A stretch of 15,728 nt of DNA from an uncultured Lachnoanaerobaculum sp. (lineage in GTDB: Bacteria > Bacillota > Clostridia > Lachnospirales > Lachnospiraceae). Below, one piece after another: positions 8,206 to 14,736 of this stretch. Below the pieces are notes generated by a model. The model had not been told where the DNA came from, did no database searches, and worked only from the letters and a program-made list of their open reading frames with translations. The stretch lies in assembly GCA_937925515.1 (NCBI GenBank), contig CALALP010000100.1, forward strand, positions 1-15,728, given 5' to 3'. The position numbers and the translations under genes were made by a program. How positions within the stretch are numbered: the stretch's first letter is position 1; every line of letters starts with the position of its first letter.

Positions 8206-8772
8206 TTATTTTATGCCATTCCATTTAGACATCGCCTTTTCCAACTTCAAAAAGTTACAATTTGCTTTCCTTACTATCCCTGTTTCTTTTTGTTTTTTAT
8301 ATATTTTTTGAACTTTGTTCATTACCTTTTCTTTTATTGATAGGCAAAATTGATATTCCTTTTTTAATAGTTCTTTATAACTCATATCTTTTAACTTATT
8401 AAATACAAGTTTTTCGTAAGCTCCATTCGGAACAGGTATCATCTTTTTTATGTCAAGTACAGATAATACATGGATTTTCTTTTTATTAGAGTAAAACTTA
8501 TAAATGTCTTTTGATATTTCTACATTGATGTCAACCAATTCATATAATAAGAAATGTTCATCAGAAACATTCTTCCATTTTTTATGTTTTTCTTTTGCTG
8601 AAGTCATTGGGATAAAATAATTATAATTTCCAACTAAAACAATTATACCTAAAAAAGTTTTCATACTTTTTCTATATGATAAATCATAATATACTTCTGA
8701 ATCTATATTGTACAAATATTCAAGATAATCAGGATTTATAACATAAAAACCATATTCTTCTAATTTAATCAT
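8206..8772 (-). CDS. Type III toxin-antitoxin endoribonuclease toxin, ToxN/AbiQ (CptN-like)
   Basis: The product is 188 residues, close to the 170-200 of the family. The start is ATG 8772, because GGGAG lies 6 nt upstream; a GTG at 8787 overlaps that site. Family blocks in order: GFYVINPDYLEYL (8-20); KTFLGIIVLVGNYNYFIPMTSAK (38-60), whose T57-S58-x-K60 matches the TSxK catalytic segment of ToxN (T52, S53, K55); KMIPVP (110-115); and the C-terminal CNFLKLEKAMSKW (172-184), matching the CNFxxLEEK block of ToxN. Known members cut RNA, including their own antitoxin repeats, and are released during phage infection or loss of the locus. The repeat RNA and a terminator immediately upstream complete the operon, so the identification rests on both protein and context. 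CptN is favoured over ToxN by the long 42-nt repeats and the low copy number of two. Confidence 0.9.
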   Translation of the reverse strand: MIKLEEYGFYVINPDYLEYLYNIDSEVYYDLSYRKSMKTFLGIIVLVGNYNYFIPMTSAKEKHKKWKNVSDEHFLLYELVDINVEISKDIYKFYSNKKKIHVLSVLDIKKMIPVPNGAYEKLVFNKLKDMSYKELLKKEYQFCLSIKEKVMNKVQKIYKKQKETGIVRKANCNFLKLEKAMSKWNGIK

Positions 8773-8823
8773 AAATATCTCCCTCACTCTAATTATTTAT
8801 AATATTACTAACACATCAATACT

Positions 8824-8848
8824 AAAAAAGAGAGGTTTTAGCCTCTCC
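8824..8848 (-). terminator. Intrinsic terminator between antitoxin RNA and toxin gene
   Basis: On the minus strand GGAGAGG, loop CTAAAA, CCTCTCT, then six T's (stem arms at plus 8842-8848 and 8829-8835, T-run 8824-8829). In type III systems this terminator sets the excess of antitoxin RNA over toxin mRNA. It is 51 nt from the toxin ATG. Confidence 0.88.
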
Positions 8849-8851
8849 ATA

Positions 8852-8941
8852 CTTTAATGCTCCACCTTTGGGATATAGGTAGTGGGACACCTTCTTTAAT
8901 GCTCCACCTTTGGGATATAGGTAGTGGGACACCTTCTTTAA
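8852..8941 (-). repeat. Tandem direct repeat, period 42 bp
   Basis: Two perfect units at 8852-8893 and 8894-8935 are followed by the first bases (CTTTAA) of a third. There is no spacer, so this is not a CRISPR array. The period is a multiple of three, which leaves chance repeated ORFs on both strands. The units are the body of the antitoxin RNA. Confidence 0.95.
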
Positions 8942-8954
8942 GTTCTTTAGTCAA

Positions 8955-8983
8955 AGTATAGCAAAAAAATATATATAAGTCAA
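8955..8983 (-). promoter_or_regulatory. Sigma-A promoter of the type III toxin-antitoxin operon
   Basis: Minus-strand TTGACT (8978-8983), exactly 17 nt of spacer, then TATACT (8955-8960) with an extended TGC before it. Start of transcription near 8948, directly ahead of the repeats. It is one of the best promoter matches in the window, as expected for an antitoxin that must be abundant. Confidence 0.8.
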
Positions 8984-8988
8984 ATGTG

Positions 8989-9092
8989 TATTAGTAACTT
9001 TCCCCTTTTCTAAAATTTCCATAAACTACTCTAGTAGTGTTGACTCTTTCATAGTTTTCTCTGTATCTGTACAGAAAACATAGTTACTAATA
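8989..9092. repeat. Perfect 11-bp inverted repeat upstream of the antitoxin promoter
   Basis: TATTAGTAACT (8989-8999) and AGTTACTAATA (9082-9092) enclose 82 bp. The enclosed part contains a shorter imperfect hairpin (GTTTTC...TGTA near 9055 with TACAGAAAAC at 9070-9079). There is no T-run. It could be a decayed small mobile element or a structure marking the boundary of the toxin-antitoxin insertion. Confidence 0.45.
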
Positions 9093-9100
9093 AAATTTAA

Positions 9101-9116
9101 TTTTGCAACAGCCCCT
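9101..9116 (-). mobile_element. Solo transposon end (terminal-inverted-repeat-like)
   Basis: The minus-strand 16-mer AGGGGCTGTTGCAAAA differs in only 2 positions from the left end of the element at 14571 (AGAGGGTGTTGCAAAA). It abuts the MATE gene and includes one base of its stop codon. No matching partner end is visible nearby, so only a relic of the element remains, or the match marks an old insertion. Confidence 0.4.
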
Positions 9117-10105
9117 TAAATAGACAAGTGTAAAATTCTATCCTTGCGTAAAATAAGTAAATAACATACAATAAAACTTATAGATGCTATAAACCAAGAT
9201 AAAGGATAACAAGAAAGAGTTAGAAAAAGTGATGATTTCAAAGGCACTATAAACATTATCCAAAAAATACGGAAAAAACAAGTTGTTATAAGAGTGATTA
9301 TCATAGGACGAACACTCTCTCCCATTCCTCTTATTGCAGAAGAAAGTATTTCAAAAAACACAGCCATTACATAAAATGGTGCAATAAAGTTCATAATACT
9401 ACCTACAATCAAAATGGCTGATTGTTTTTTAATAAGTAAGCTTGCCAAAAATATACTATGAAAATATAGTATAAAACTTATACTGCCTATAATTACAACT
9501 CCTATTAATATTCCAAAATTAACTCCTTGTTTTACTCTTATATACTTTCTTGCTCCATAATTTTGTGCAATAAAAACCGAAACTGCAACAGAAAGAGCCT
9601 CTAAAACAGACCATATTAAAAAATCAAGTTTTCCACACACTGCCCAAGCAGCTATTGAATCTACACCAAAAGAATTTATTGAACTTTGCACTACCATATT
9701 TGAAATAGGAAACAAAACAAACTGCATACCTATGGGCATACCTAATTTAAATATTTCCTTTATATATTTTCCTTGAAAATGTATTTTAGTTATGCGAATT
9801 TTACAAGGTAAAGTTGTTTTTAGAAGTATGAAAAATATTAAAATTGCACACACAAATTGTGATATTATAATTGTTGCTCCGGATGAAAGTCCTGTAAAAA
9901 AATTCAATGGAAACTTAATTACATTATACACTGAATCAATAGCGGCCAACATGTCTGTTCCTGCAAACTGCCCTATTATAAAGGCATCTGTCATAGTATA
10001 TAATGCCTGGAATATTGTACTTAAAAATATGGGAAATGCAAACTTTATAAGAACTTTCCATACCATACCATTTATAAGTTCAAAGCTTTGTTTATTTTCC
10101 TGCAT
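9116..10105 (-). CDS. MATE family efflux transporter with an internal deletion
   Basis: The product is 329 residues where MATE proteins have about 450. The N-terminus (FELINGMVWKVLIKFAFPIFLSTIFQALYTMTDAFIIGQFAG) and residues about 112-329 (FKLGMPIGMQF, AVSVFIAQNYGA, SAIRGMGESVRPM) are typical of the NorM/DinF-type family. Residues 76-83 (GATIIISQ) run straight into VCAILIFFILL, which in intact homologues follows a second ISQ motif about 115 residues later. Several helices of the N-terminal half are therefore missing, in frame, probably through recombination between the two similar ISQ-coding stretches near 9850-9870. The start is supported by GAGGA 8 nt upstream. The gene lies 21 bp after the KtrA-type gene, in the same operon. 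Full transporters export cations, dyes or drugs in exchange for H+ or Na+; this one is probably inactive, though its frame is intact. Confidence 0.8.
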   Translation of the reverse strand: MQENKQSFELINGMVWKVLIKFAFPIFLSTIFQALYTMTDAFIIGQFAGTDMLAAIDSVYNVIKFPLNFFTGLSSGATIIISQFVCAILIFFILLKTTLPCKIRITKIHFQGKYIKEIFKLGMPIGMQFVLFPISNMVVQSSINSFGVDSIAAWAVCGKLDFLIWSVLEALSVAVSVFIAQNYGARKYIRVKQGVNFGILIGVVIIGSISFILYFHSIFLASLLIKKQSAILIVGSIMNFIAPFYVMAVFFEILSSAIRGMGESVRPMIITLITTCFFRIFWIMFIVPLKSSLFLTLSCYPLSWFIASISFIVCYLLILRKDRILHLSI

Positions 10106-10126
10106 TAAACATTTCCTCTTAAATAA

Positions 10127-10789
10127 CTAAACTTTTCTATCTACCTCATCAATAATCTTATTTACATCTTCCTGCCTACCAATTACCAAAAGATGACATT
10201 TCTCCTTAATTACTGAATCTGCCTTAGGCATAAAATGTACTTTATCTCCACTTTTATAGCCTAAAACTATTATTTCATAACTATTTCTTAAATCTAATTC
10301 TCTAAGACTTTTGCCAATCCAATGTTTTATAGGAGATATTTCAAACATTGAAAATTTATCTGTAAGCTCAACATAATCAAAAATATTGTCAGAGCTATAA
10401 CTTATAGCTGTTTTTTCAGCAATATCTCTCTCCGGATATATGACCTTATCTGCACCATTTCTTAGAAGAAACTTAGCTTGAATATCTCTACTTGCATTAC
10501 TTACTACATGCTTTGCTCCAAGTTCCTTTACTAAAGATGTAATCTCAAGAGAGCTTTGAAAATTTGTACCAATACACACAAATACAGTATCAAAATTTGA
10601 TACACCAAGACTTTTTAAAACTTCTATATTGGTGCAGTCGCCTACCTTAGCACTAACAACATAATCAAAAAGTCCCTCCAATCTTTCCTCATTTTGATCT
10701 ACAACCATAACTTGACTACCCAAGTTAGACAAATTTTTACAAAGATGTTGACCAAACTTTCCTGCACCTATTATCAAAATAGACTTCAT
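10127..10789 (-). CDS. ktrA: KtrA-type potassium uptake regulatory (RCK) subunit
   Basis: The product is 220 residues; KtrA of Bacillus subtilis has 222. The start is taken at MKSILIIGAG (10789), because AGAAAGGA lies 9 nt upstream while the MLNM start three codons earlier would almost touch that site. Residues 1-125 are an RCK_N Rossmann domain with GAGKFG at 8-13 and the acidic D31 that ends the second strand and contacts the nucleotide ribose. Residues about 135-220 are an RCK_C domain. The octameric cytoplasmic ring binds ATP or ADP, and in some members c-di-AMP at RCK_C, to gate the KtrB channel. It lies 43 bp after ktrB in the same operon. KtrC is an alternative name; linkage to ktrB favours KtrA. 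Confidence 0.93.
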   Translation of the reverse strand: MKSILIIGAGKFGQHLCKNLSNLGSQVMVVDQNEERLEGLFDYVVSAKVGDCTNIEVLKSLGVSNFDTVFVCIGTNFQSSLEITSLVKELGAKHVVSNASRDIQAKFLLRNGADKVIYPERDIAEKTAISYSSDNIFDYVELTDKFSMFEISPIKHWIGKSLRELDLRNSYEIIVLGYKSGDKVHFMPKADSVIKEKCHLLVIGRQEDVNKIIDEVDRKV

Positions 10790-10832
10790 ATTTAACATTC
10801 CTTTCTAAATTTAATAATTTCACAATCAGAAA

Positions 10833-12176
10833 TCAACCTATGCTTATACTTTCCTTTGGCTGTATAATCTTAGGTTTAGTATTATTCTGCACAAATGCAA
10901 AGGCAAATGAAAGACTACCAACCCTGCCTATATACATAAGTAAAATCATAATAAATTTTGAAATAATACTTAAATCTCTAGTTATTCCGGTAGTCATTCC
11001 AACAGTTCCTATTGCTGAAAATGCCTCAAAAAATACCTCTATCATGTTTAATGGCTTCATTATCATTACAACAAAAACTGATAATACTACAAGCCCTAAA
11101 TTAATTGCTGCAATAGTAGCTGCACTATATACTGATTCCTCATTAATTCTCCTGTCAAAAATATTCATTCCAAAGGTTCTTGTAATAGTTGATTTTACAT
11201 TTGCAAATATCACAAAAATAGTAGTAGTTTTAACACCTCCTGCTGTAGAGCCTGAACTTCCACCTATAAACATTAAAAACATTGTAAGTAGTTTCCCTGC
11301 ATCTGACAATTTCCCTGTATCTACTGTATTAAAACCTGCTGTTCTTGCAGTTACTGATGAGAAAAGACTTGCCAAAACCTTGTCTGTAAAGTTCATGTCC
11401 TTTATGACTCCATTTTGTTCTGTAATAAAAAATAGCAAACCTCCTCCAAATACAAGTATAAATGTCATCACAAGAACTATTTTGGTATGAAGACTATACT
11501 TTCTAAACTTTATACCATTTTCATAAATATCATTCCAAACCACAAATCCTATACCACCTATTATAATAAGTAGCATAATGACTACATTTACTATTACATC
11601 ATTATAATAAGCTGTAACGGAGGCAAATTTTCCATATTTATCTCCCATAAGGTCAAAACCTGCATTACAAAATGCAGAAACCGAATGAAATAATGAAAAC
11701 CAAAGACCTTTGACAAAGCCGTATTCAGGAATAAATCTAAAAGCAAATAAAAACATTCCACTTCCCTCAAATATAAGTGTACCGAATAAAATTTTTCTTG
11801 TAAGTTTTACTACACCACCTATTTTTAAGGAATTGGTACTTTCCATAATAAGCCCACGCTCTCTAAGACCTATTTTTCTCCTAAGAATAATTGAAAAAAA
11901 TACCCCAATGCTTATAAATCCCAGTCCTCCAACCTGTATAAGTAACAGTATTATAACTTGTCCAAATATTGACCAATATGTTGCAGTGTCTACAACTACA
12001 AGTCCTGTTACACAACTTGCACTTGTAGCAGTAAAAAGTGCTGTTAAAAAATCTGTAAACTGATTATTCTTTGAGGATATAGGGAGCATCAAAATAAAAG
12101 TTCCAAGCATTATCATTATAAAGAAACCAAGAGCTATAAACTGTACCTGCGATAAATATTTTTTACCTGTTTTCAT
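10833..12176 (-). CDS. ktrB: KtrB-type potassium uptake channel subunit
   Basis: The product is 447 residues, the family's usual length. The start is ATG 12176 with GTGGAG 6 nt upstream; a GTG at 12188 coincides with that site. Four M1-P-M2 units of the TrkH/KtrB fold are seen, each with a selectivity-filter glycine: CVTGL (G58), CNAGF (G173), RTAGF (G281) and GTVGM (G393). The third M2 helix carries the flexible intramembrane gate loop GGSSGSTAGGVK (about 305-316), and R418 in MYIGRVG is the conserved arginine of the last M2. The protein takes up K+ (Na+-dependent in many relatives) when gated by the KtrA ring. It is first in the operon ktrB-ktrA-MATE. Confidence 0.94.
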   Translation of the reverse strand: MKTGKKYLSQVQFIALGFFIMIMLGTFILMLPISSKNNQFTDFLTALFTATSASCVTGLVVVDTATYWSIFGQVIILLLIQVGGLGFISIGVFFSIILRRKIGLRERGLIMESTNSLKIGGVVKLTRKILFGTLIFEGSGMFLFAFRFIPEYGFVKGLWFSLFHSVSAFCNAGFDLMGDKYGKFASVTAYYNDVIVNVVIMLLIIIGGIGFVVWNDIYENGIKFRKYSLHTKIVLVMTFILVFGGGLLFFITEQNGVIKDMNFTDKVLASLFSSVTARTAGFNTVDTGKLSDAGKLLTMFLMFIGGSSGSTAGGVKTTTIFVIFANVKSTITRTFGMNIFDRRINEESVYSAATIAAINLGLVVLSVFVVMIMKPLNMIEVFFEAFSAIGTVGMTTGITRDLSIISKFIMILLMYIGRVGSLSFAFAFVQNNTKPKIIQPKESISIG

Positions 12177-12223
12177 TATCTTCTCCACACTAAACTTGTA
12201 TTTGTATCAAATGTTTATAGACC

Positions 12224-12254
12224 ATTATAACACTTATATTAGTCAATTTGACAA
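12224..12254 (-). promoter_or_regulatory. Putative promoter of the ktrB operon
   Basis: A consensus TATAAT (12224-12229, minus strand) is preceded by TG plus one base, giving an extended -10. The nearest -35-like hexamer is TTGTCA (12249-12254) at a long 19-nt spacing. The leader to the ktrB ATG would be about 40 nt. Confidence 0.5.
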
Positions 12255-12273
12255 AAATACTAATATTTTTAAT

Positions 12274-12303
12274 AAAAAAAACACCTTTAGTTATAAGGTT
12301 TTA
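12274..12303 (-). terminator. Intrinsic terminator of ssrA
   Basis: On the minus strand AACCTT, a 7-nt loop, AAGGT, then G and eight T's (stem at 12283-12287 and 12295-12299, T-run 12274-12281). It lies about 40 nt past the tmRNA 3' end and separates ssrA from the ktrB promoter. Confidence 0.65.
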
Positions 12304-12339
12304 AAACCAATATAACAAAAGATGTTTTAACATTTTATG

Positions 12340-12673
12340 GAGATGATGGGAGTTGAACCCATGTCCAAAAACCAATTCATCGTTCTTCTACTATTATAGT
12401 TAGTTATTTGACATTCCCTCTATTCTACGATAACTAACAACCTTAGAACTTTGGTAGCTTCATAATACTTATATACACTCAAAGCTTTGTGCATACAGTT
12501 TCTCACTTAGTCGACGCCAGGGAAATAGGGTGTGAGTCCCCTAAATATGACGGCTACCCTTAGGCAGCGTAAGCTAAATTTTCTTCAGCGTTTAATTTAA
12601 TTTTGCCATTTAACGCATCGCATACGAATAGCTTCACCAACTGCATGATCCCTGTCGAAACCAGTACATCCCC
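12340..12673 (-). ncRNA. ssrA: Transfer-messenger RNA (tmRNA)
   Basis: This 334-nt RNA rescues stalled ribosomes with SmpB. The 5' end GGGGATG (12667-12673) pairs with CATCTCC at the 3' end to form the alanyl-type acceptor stem, followed by the discriminator A at 12340; the CCA is not encoded. The 5' region has the conserved GTACTGGTTTCGACAGGGAT, and the 3' region has the T-arm GGGTTCAACTCCC. The tag reading frame at 12560-12607 starts at GGC, by analogy with the Bacillus tag, and reads GKIKLNAEENLAYAA then TAA, so the full tag would be A-GKIKLNAEENLAYAA. The terminal AYAA is a variant of the usual ALAA protease signal. Confidence 0.96.
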
Positions 12674-12781
12674 TTACTATAATATTTTCTTTGCTATGTG
12701 AAAAAATATTATCCTTACAAAAGAGGTAGTTAAATCTTGCAAATCTTACTATCAAAAGTCAACTCTACCCTTGACAACACA

Positions 12782-12810
12782 AGTATATACTAACAATCGA
12801 CCTTTCGCAA
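12782..12810 (-). promoter_or_regulatory. Putative ssrA promoter
   Basis: Minus-strand TTGCGA (12805-12810), a 17-nt spacer and TATACT (12782-12787). Transcription would start near 12775, leaving a leader of about 100 nt to be removed by 5' processing. A TATAGT closer to the mature 5' end is too near (3 nt) to be the -10. Confidence 0.45.
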
Positions 12811-12813
12811 GCA

Positions 12814-12850
12814 TTTTCACATACTTTTCACACTTTTCAAAACTTATAAT
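12814..12850 (+). promoter_or_regulatory. lysS upstream region: short T-rich repeats and a -10 box
   Basis: Three imperfect units, TTTTCACATAC, TTTTCACAC and TTTTCAAAAC (12814-12843), are followed by TATAAT at 12845-12850. The -10 would give a leader of about 78 nt before lysS. No convincing -35 is present at 16-18 nt, so the repeats may help recruit polymerase or a regulator. No T-box or other riboswitch was recognised in the leader. Confidence 0.35.
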
Positions 12851-12934
12851 TTCTAGCTTGGCTCTCTATACAAAAAAAATAATTAATGCTATTATAAAGC
12901 TTGTAGAAATATTGAAAGATTTAGAGGAGGAATA

Positions 12935-14440
12935 ATGGAAAATCAATCTAAGGAGAAATCTCCTATTAACAATAATGAAGACTTGCATCATGTACTTCAA
13001 GCTAGGAGAGATAAACTTTCAGAATTGCAAGCAGAGGGAAAAGACCCTTTTCATGTAACTAAATATGATGTTACACATCATAGTGCAGATATTGTTGCTT
13101 CCTATGATGAACTTGAGGGTAGGGAAGTAAGTGTCGCAGGTAGAATAATGCTTAAGAGAGTTATGGGAAAGGCATCATTTGTTACTATACAAGATAGAGA
13201 GGGCAAAATTCAAGCCTATGTTTCAAGAGATGCTTTAGGCGAAGATGAATATAAAGCATTTAAAAAACTTGATATTGGAGATATAGTTGGAATACAGGGA
13301 ACTATATTTAAGACTAGAACAGGGGAAATAAGCATACATGCCACTTTGGTAAAACTTTTGTCTAAGAGCTTAAAGCCACTTCCTGAGAAATTTCACGGTC
13401 TTACTGATACAGATGCAAGATATCGTCAAAGATATATTGACCTTATAGTAAATTCTGAAACTAAGGAAACTATGATAAAAAGGTCATTAATCTTAAAAGA
13501 AATAAGAAACTTTCTTGATTCAAGAGGTTTTATGGAAGTAGAAACTCCTATGTTAGTATCAAATGCAGGAGGTGCGGCTGCAAGACCTTTTAATACACAT
13601 TATAATGCTTTAGATGAAGATGTTAAACTTCGCATTTCTCTCGAGCTTTATCTAAAAAGACTTATAGTTGGTGGACTTGAAAAAGTTTATGAAATAGGTA
13701 GGGTATTTAGAAATGAGGGAGTAGACACAAGACATAATCCGGAGTTTACTCTAATGGAGTTATACCAAGCTTATACTGACTATTATGGAATGATGGAACT
13801 TACAGAAAGTTTATTTAGGTATCTGGCTGAAACTGTATGTAAGACTACTGTAATTCCTTATGCAGAGTCTATGATTGACTTAGGAAAGCCTTTTGAAAAA
13901 ATGACTATGCTTGATGCAGTTAAAAAATATGCTGATGTTGATTTTAGTGAAATTCACACTTTAGAAGATGCTAGAAAAATTGCAAAAGAAAAGCATGTGG
14001 AATTTGAGGAAAGACATACTAAAGGGGATATACTTAATCTATTCTTTGAGGAATATGTTGAGGAGCATTTAATTCAGCCGACTTTTATAATGGATTATCC
14101 TGTTGAGGTATCTCCTCTTACAAAGAAGAAACCTGAAAATCCTGAATTTGTTGAGAGATTTGAGTTATTTATTTATGGTAGGGAAATGTGTAATGCCTAT
14201 TCAGAACTTAATGACCCAATAGACCAAAGAGAGAGATTTAAGGCTCAAGAAGAGGCATTTGCAGCAGGCGATGAAGAGGCAAATCACACTGATGAAGATT
14301 TCCTTAATTCACTTGAGATAGGTATGCCTCCAACAGGTGGAATTGGGTATGGTATTGATAGACTTGTTATGCTTTTGACAAACTCTCCTGCTATAAGAGA
14401 TGTACTACTTTTCCCAACAATGAAGAGTTTAGATAAGTAG
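12935..14440 (+). CDS. lysS: Lysyl-tRNA synthetase, class II
   Basis: The product is 501 residues, full length. It charges tRNA-Lys in the cytoplasm through a lysyl-adenylate. An OB-fold anticodon-binding domain spans about 64-145 (VSVAGRIMLKRVMGKASFVTIQD). The class II catalytic core follows: motif 1 around 183-207 (RSLILKEIRNFLDSRGFMEVETP), motif 2 at 252-276 with the catalytic arginine in GRVFRNEG and HNPEFTLMELY, and motif 3 near 470-481 (GIGYGIDRLVML). The start is fixed by AGAGGAGG a few bases upstream. It is transcribed away from ssrA. A charged, Asn-rich N-terminal stretch of about 15 residues precedes the family core. Confidence 0.97.
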   Translation: MENQSKEKSPINNNEDLHHVLQARRDKLSELQAEGKDPFHVTKYDVTHHSADIVASYDELEGREVSVAGRIMLKRVMGKASFVTIQDREGKIQAYVSRDALGEDEYKAFKKLDIGDIVGIQGTIFKTRTGEISIHATLVKLLSKSLKPLPEKFHGLTDTDARYRQRYIDLIVNSETKETMIKRSLILKEIRNFLDSRGFMEVETPMLVSNAGGAAARPFNTHYNALDEDVKLRISLELYLKRLIVGGLEKVYEIGRVFRNEGVDTRHNPEFTLMELYQAYTDYYGMMELTESLFRYLAETVCKTTVIPYAESMIDLGKPFEKMTMLDAVKKYADVDFSEIHTLEDARKIAKEKHVEFEERHTKGDILNLFFEEYVEEHLIQPTFIMDYPVEVSPLTKKKPENPEFVERFELFIYGREMCNAYSELNDPIDQRERFKAQEEAFAAGDEEANHTDEDFLNSLEIGMPPTGGIGYGIDRLVMLLTNSPAIRDVLLFPTMKSLDK

Positions 14441-14570
14441 TTGCTACCCCTATTGCAAGAGAAAAAATATTAGAGGTAGTAAAAAAGTGGATAGAGATAT
14501 ATCTATAATACTACTGAACAGATGCTCCATAAGTATTATGATGCATTTCTTTAATTACCAAGACTAAGAT

Positions 14571-14721
14571 AGAGGGTGTTGCAAAACTCATTTTTACAAA
14601 TAGTGCTATCTTTGTTATTCTCTACTGAAATACAACAAAGTTATATTTATTCATTATTATGTGGGATTTGTCCCCCTACGAGGGATAAATCCCAATATAT
14701 AGACATTTTGCAATATCCCCT
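14571..14721. mobile_element. MITE-like element with terminal inverted repeats
   Basis: AGAGGGTGTTGCAAAA (14571-14586) and the inverted copy of AGGGGATATTGCAAAA (14706-14721) match at 13 of 16 positions and bound 151 bp with no ORF. Inside is a strong 12-bp hairpin, GGGATTTGTCCC (14663-14674) with GGGATAAATCCC (14682-14693) and a 7-nt loop. No clear target-site duplication is visible. It fills most of the gap between lysS and the lipoprotein gene, and its hairpin might also stop converging transcripts although no T-run follows. A related single end lies at 9101-9116. Confidence 0.5.
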
Positions 14722-14736
14722 ATTTTCTCTACTTCC

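Larger units (their letters stand above)
8824..8948 (-). ncRNA. Type III antitoxin RNA (CptI/ToxI-like), two tandem 42-nt repeats
   Basis: A transcript of about 125 nt is bounded by the promoter at 8955-8983 and the terminator at 8824-8848. It carries two identical 42-nt repeats and a few bases of a third. Each repeat can fold as an H-type pseudoknot. AGGUG (8930-8934 in the first transcribed unit) pairs with UACCU (8919-8923), and the loop bases CCAC (8924-8927) pair with the downstream GUGG (8904-8907). The same pairs recur 42 bp lower in the second unit. In known type III systems the toxin cuts the precursor into single repeats that wrap around and inhibit it. The CptI RNA of Eubacterium rectale, with about two repeats, is the closest architecture I know of. 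Confidence 0.85.

Noticed and set aside
8852..8941. Direct repeats as a CRISPR array
   Set aside because: The two 42-bp units are contiguous without spacers and sit between a promoter and a terminator upstream of a ToxN-type gene.
8824..8958. Small repeated ORFs across the 42-bp repeats on both strands (for example a plus-strand frame with MLHLWDIGSGTPSL twice)
   Set aside because: The period is a multiple of three, so open frames arise automatically. No suitable ribosome binding site is present and the antitoxin RNA explains the region.
9055..9080. Intrinsic terminator for the MATE gene
   Set aside because: The hairpin is bulged and has no T-run on the minus strand.
12851..12934. T-box or lysine riboswitch ahead of lysS
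   Set aside because: The leader is only about 80 nt and contains no T-box core or lysine-aptamer features.
14441..14500. Terminator directly after lysS (CTACC...GGTAG)
   Set aside because: The stem is interrupted, has a long loop and is followed by A-rich sequence rather than a T-run on the plus strand.
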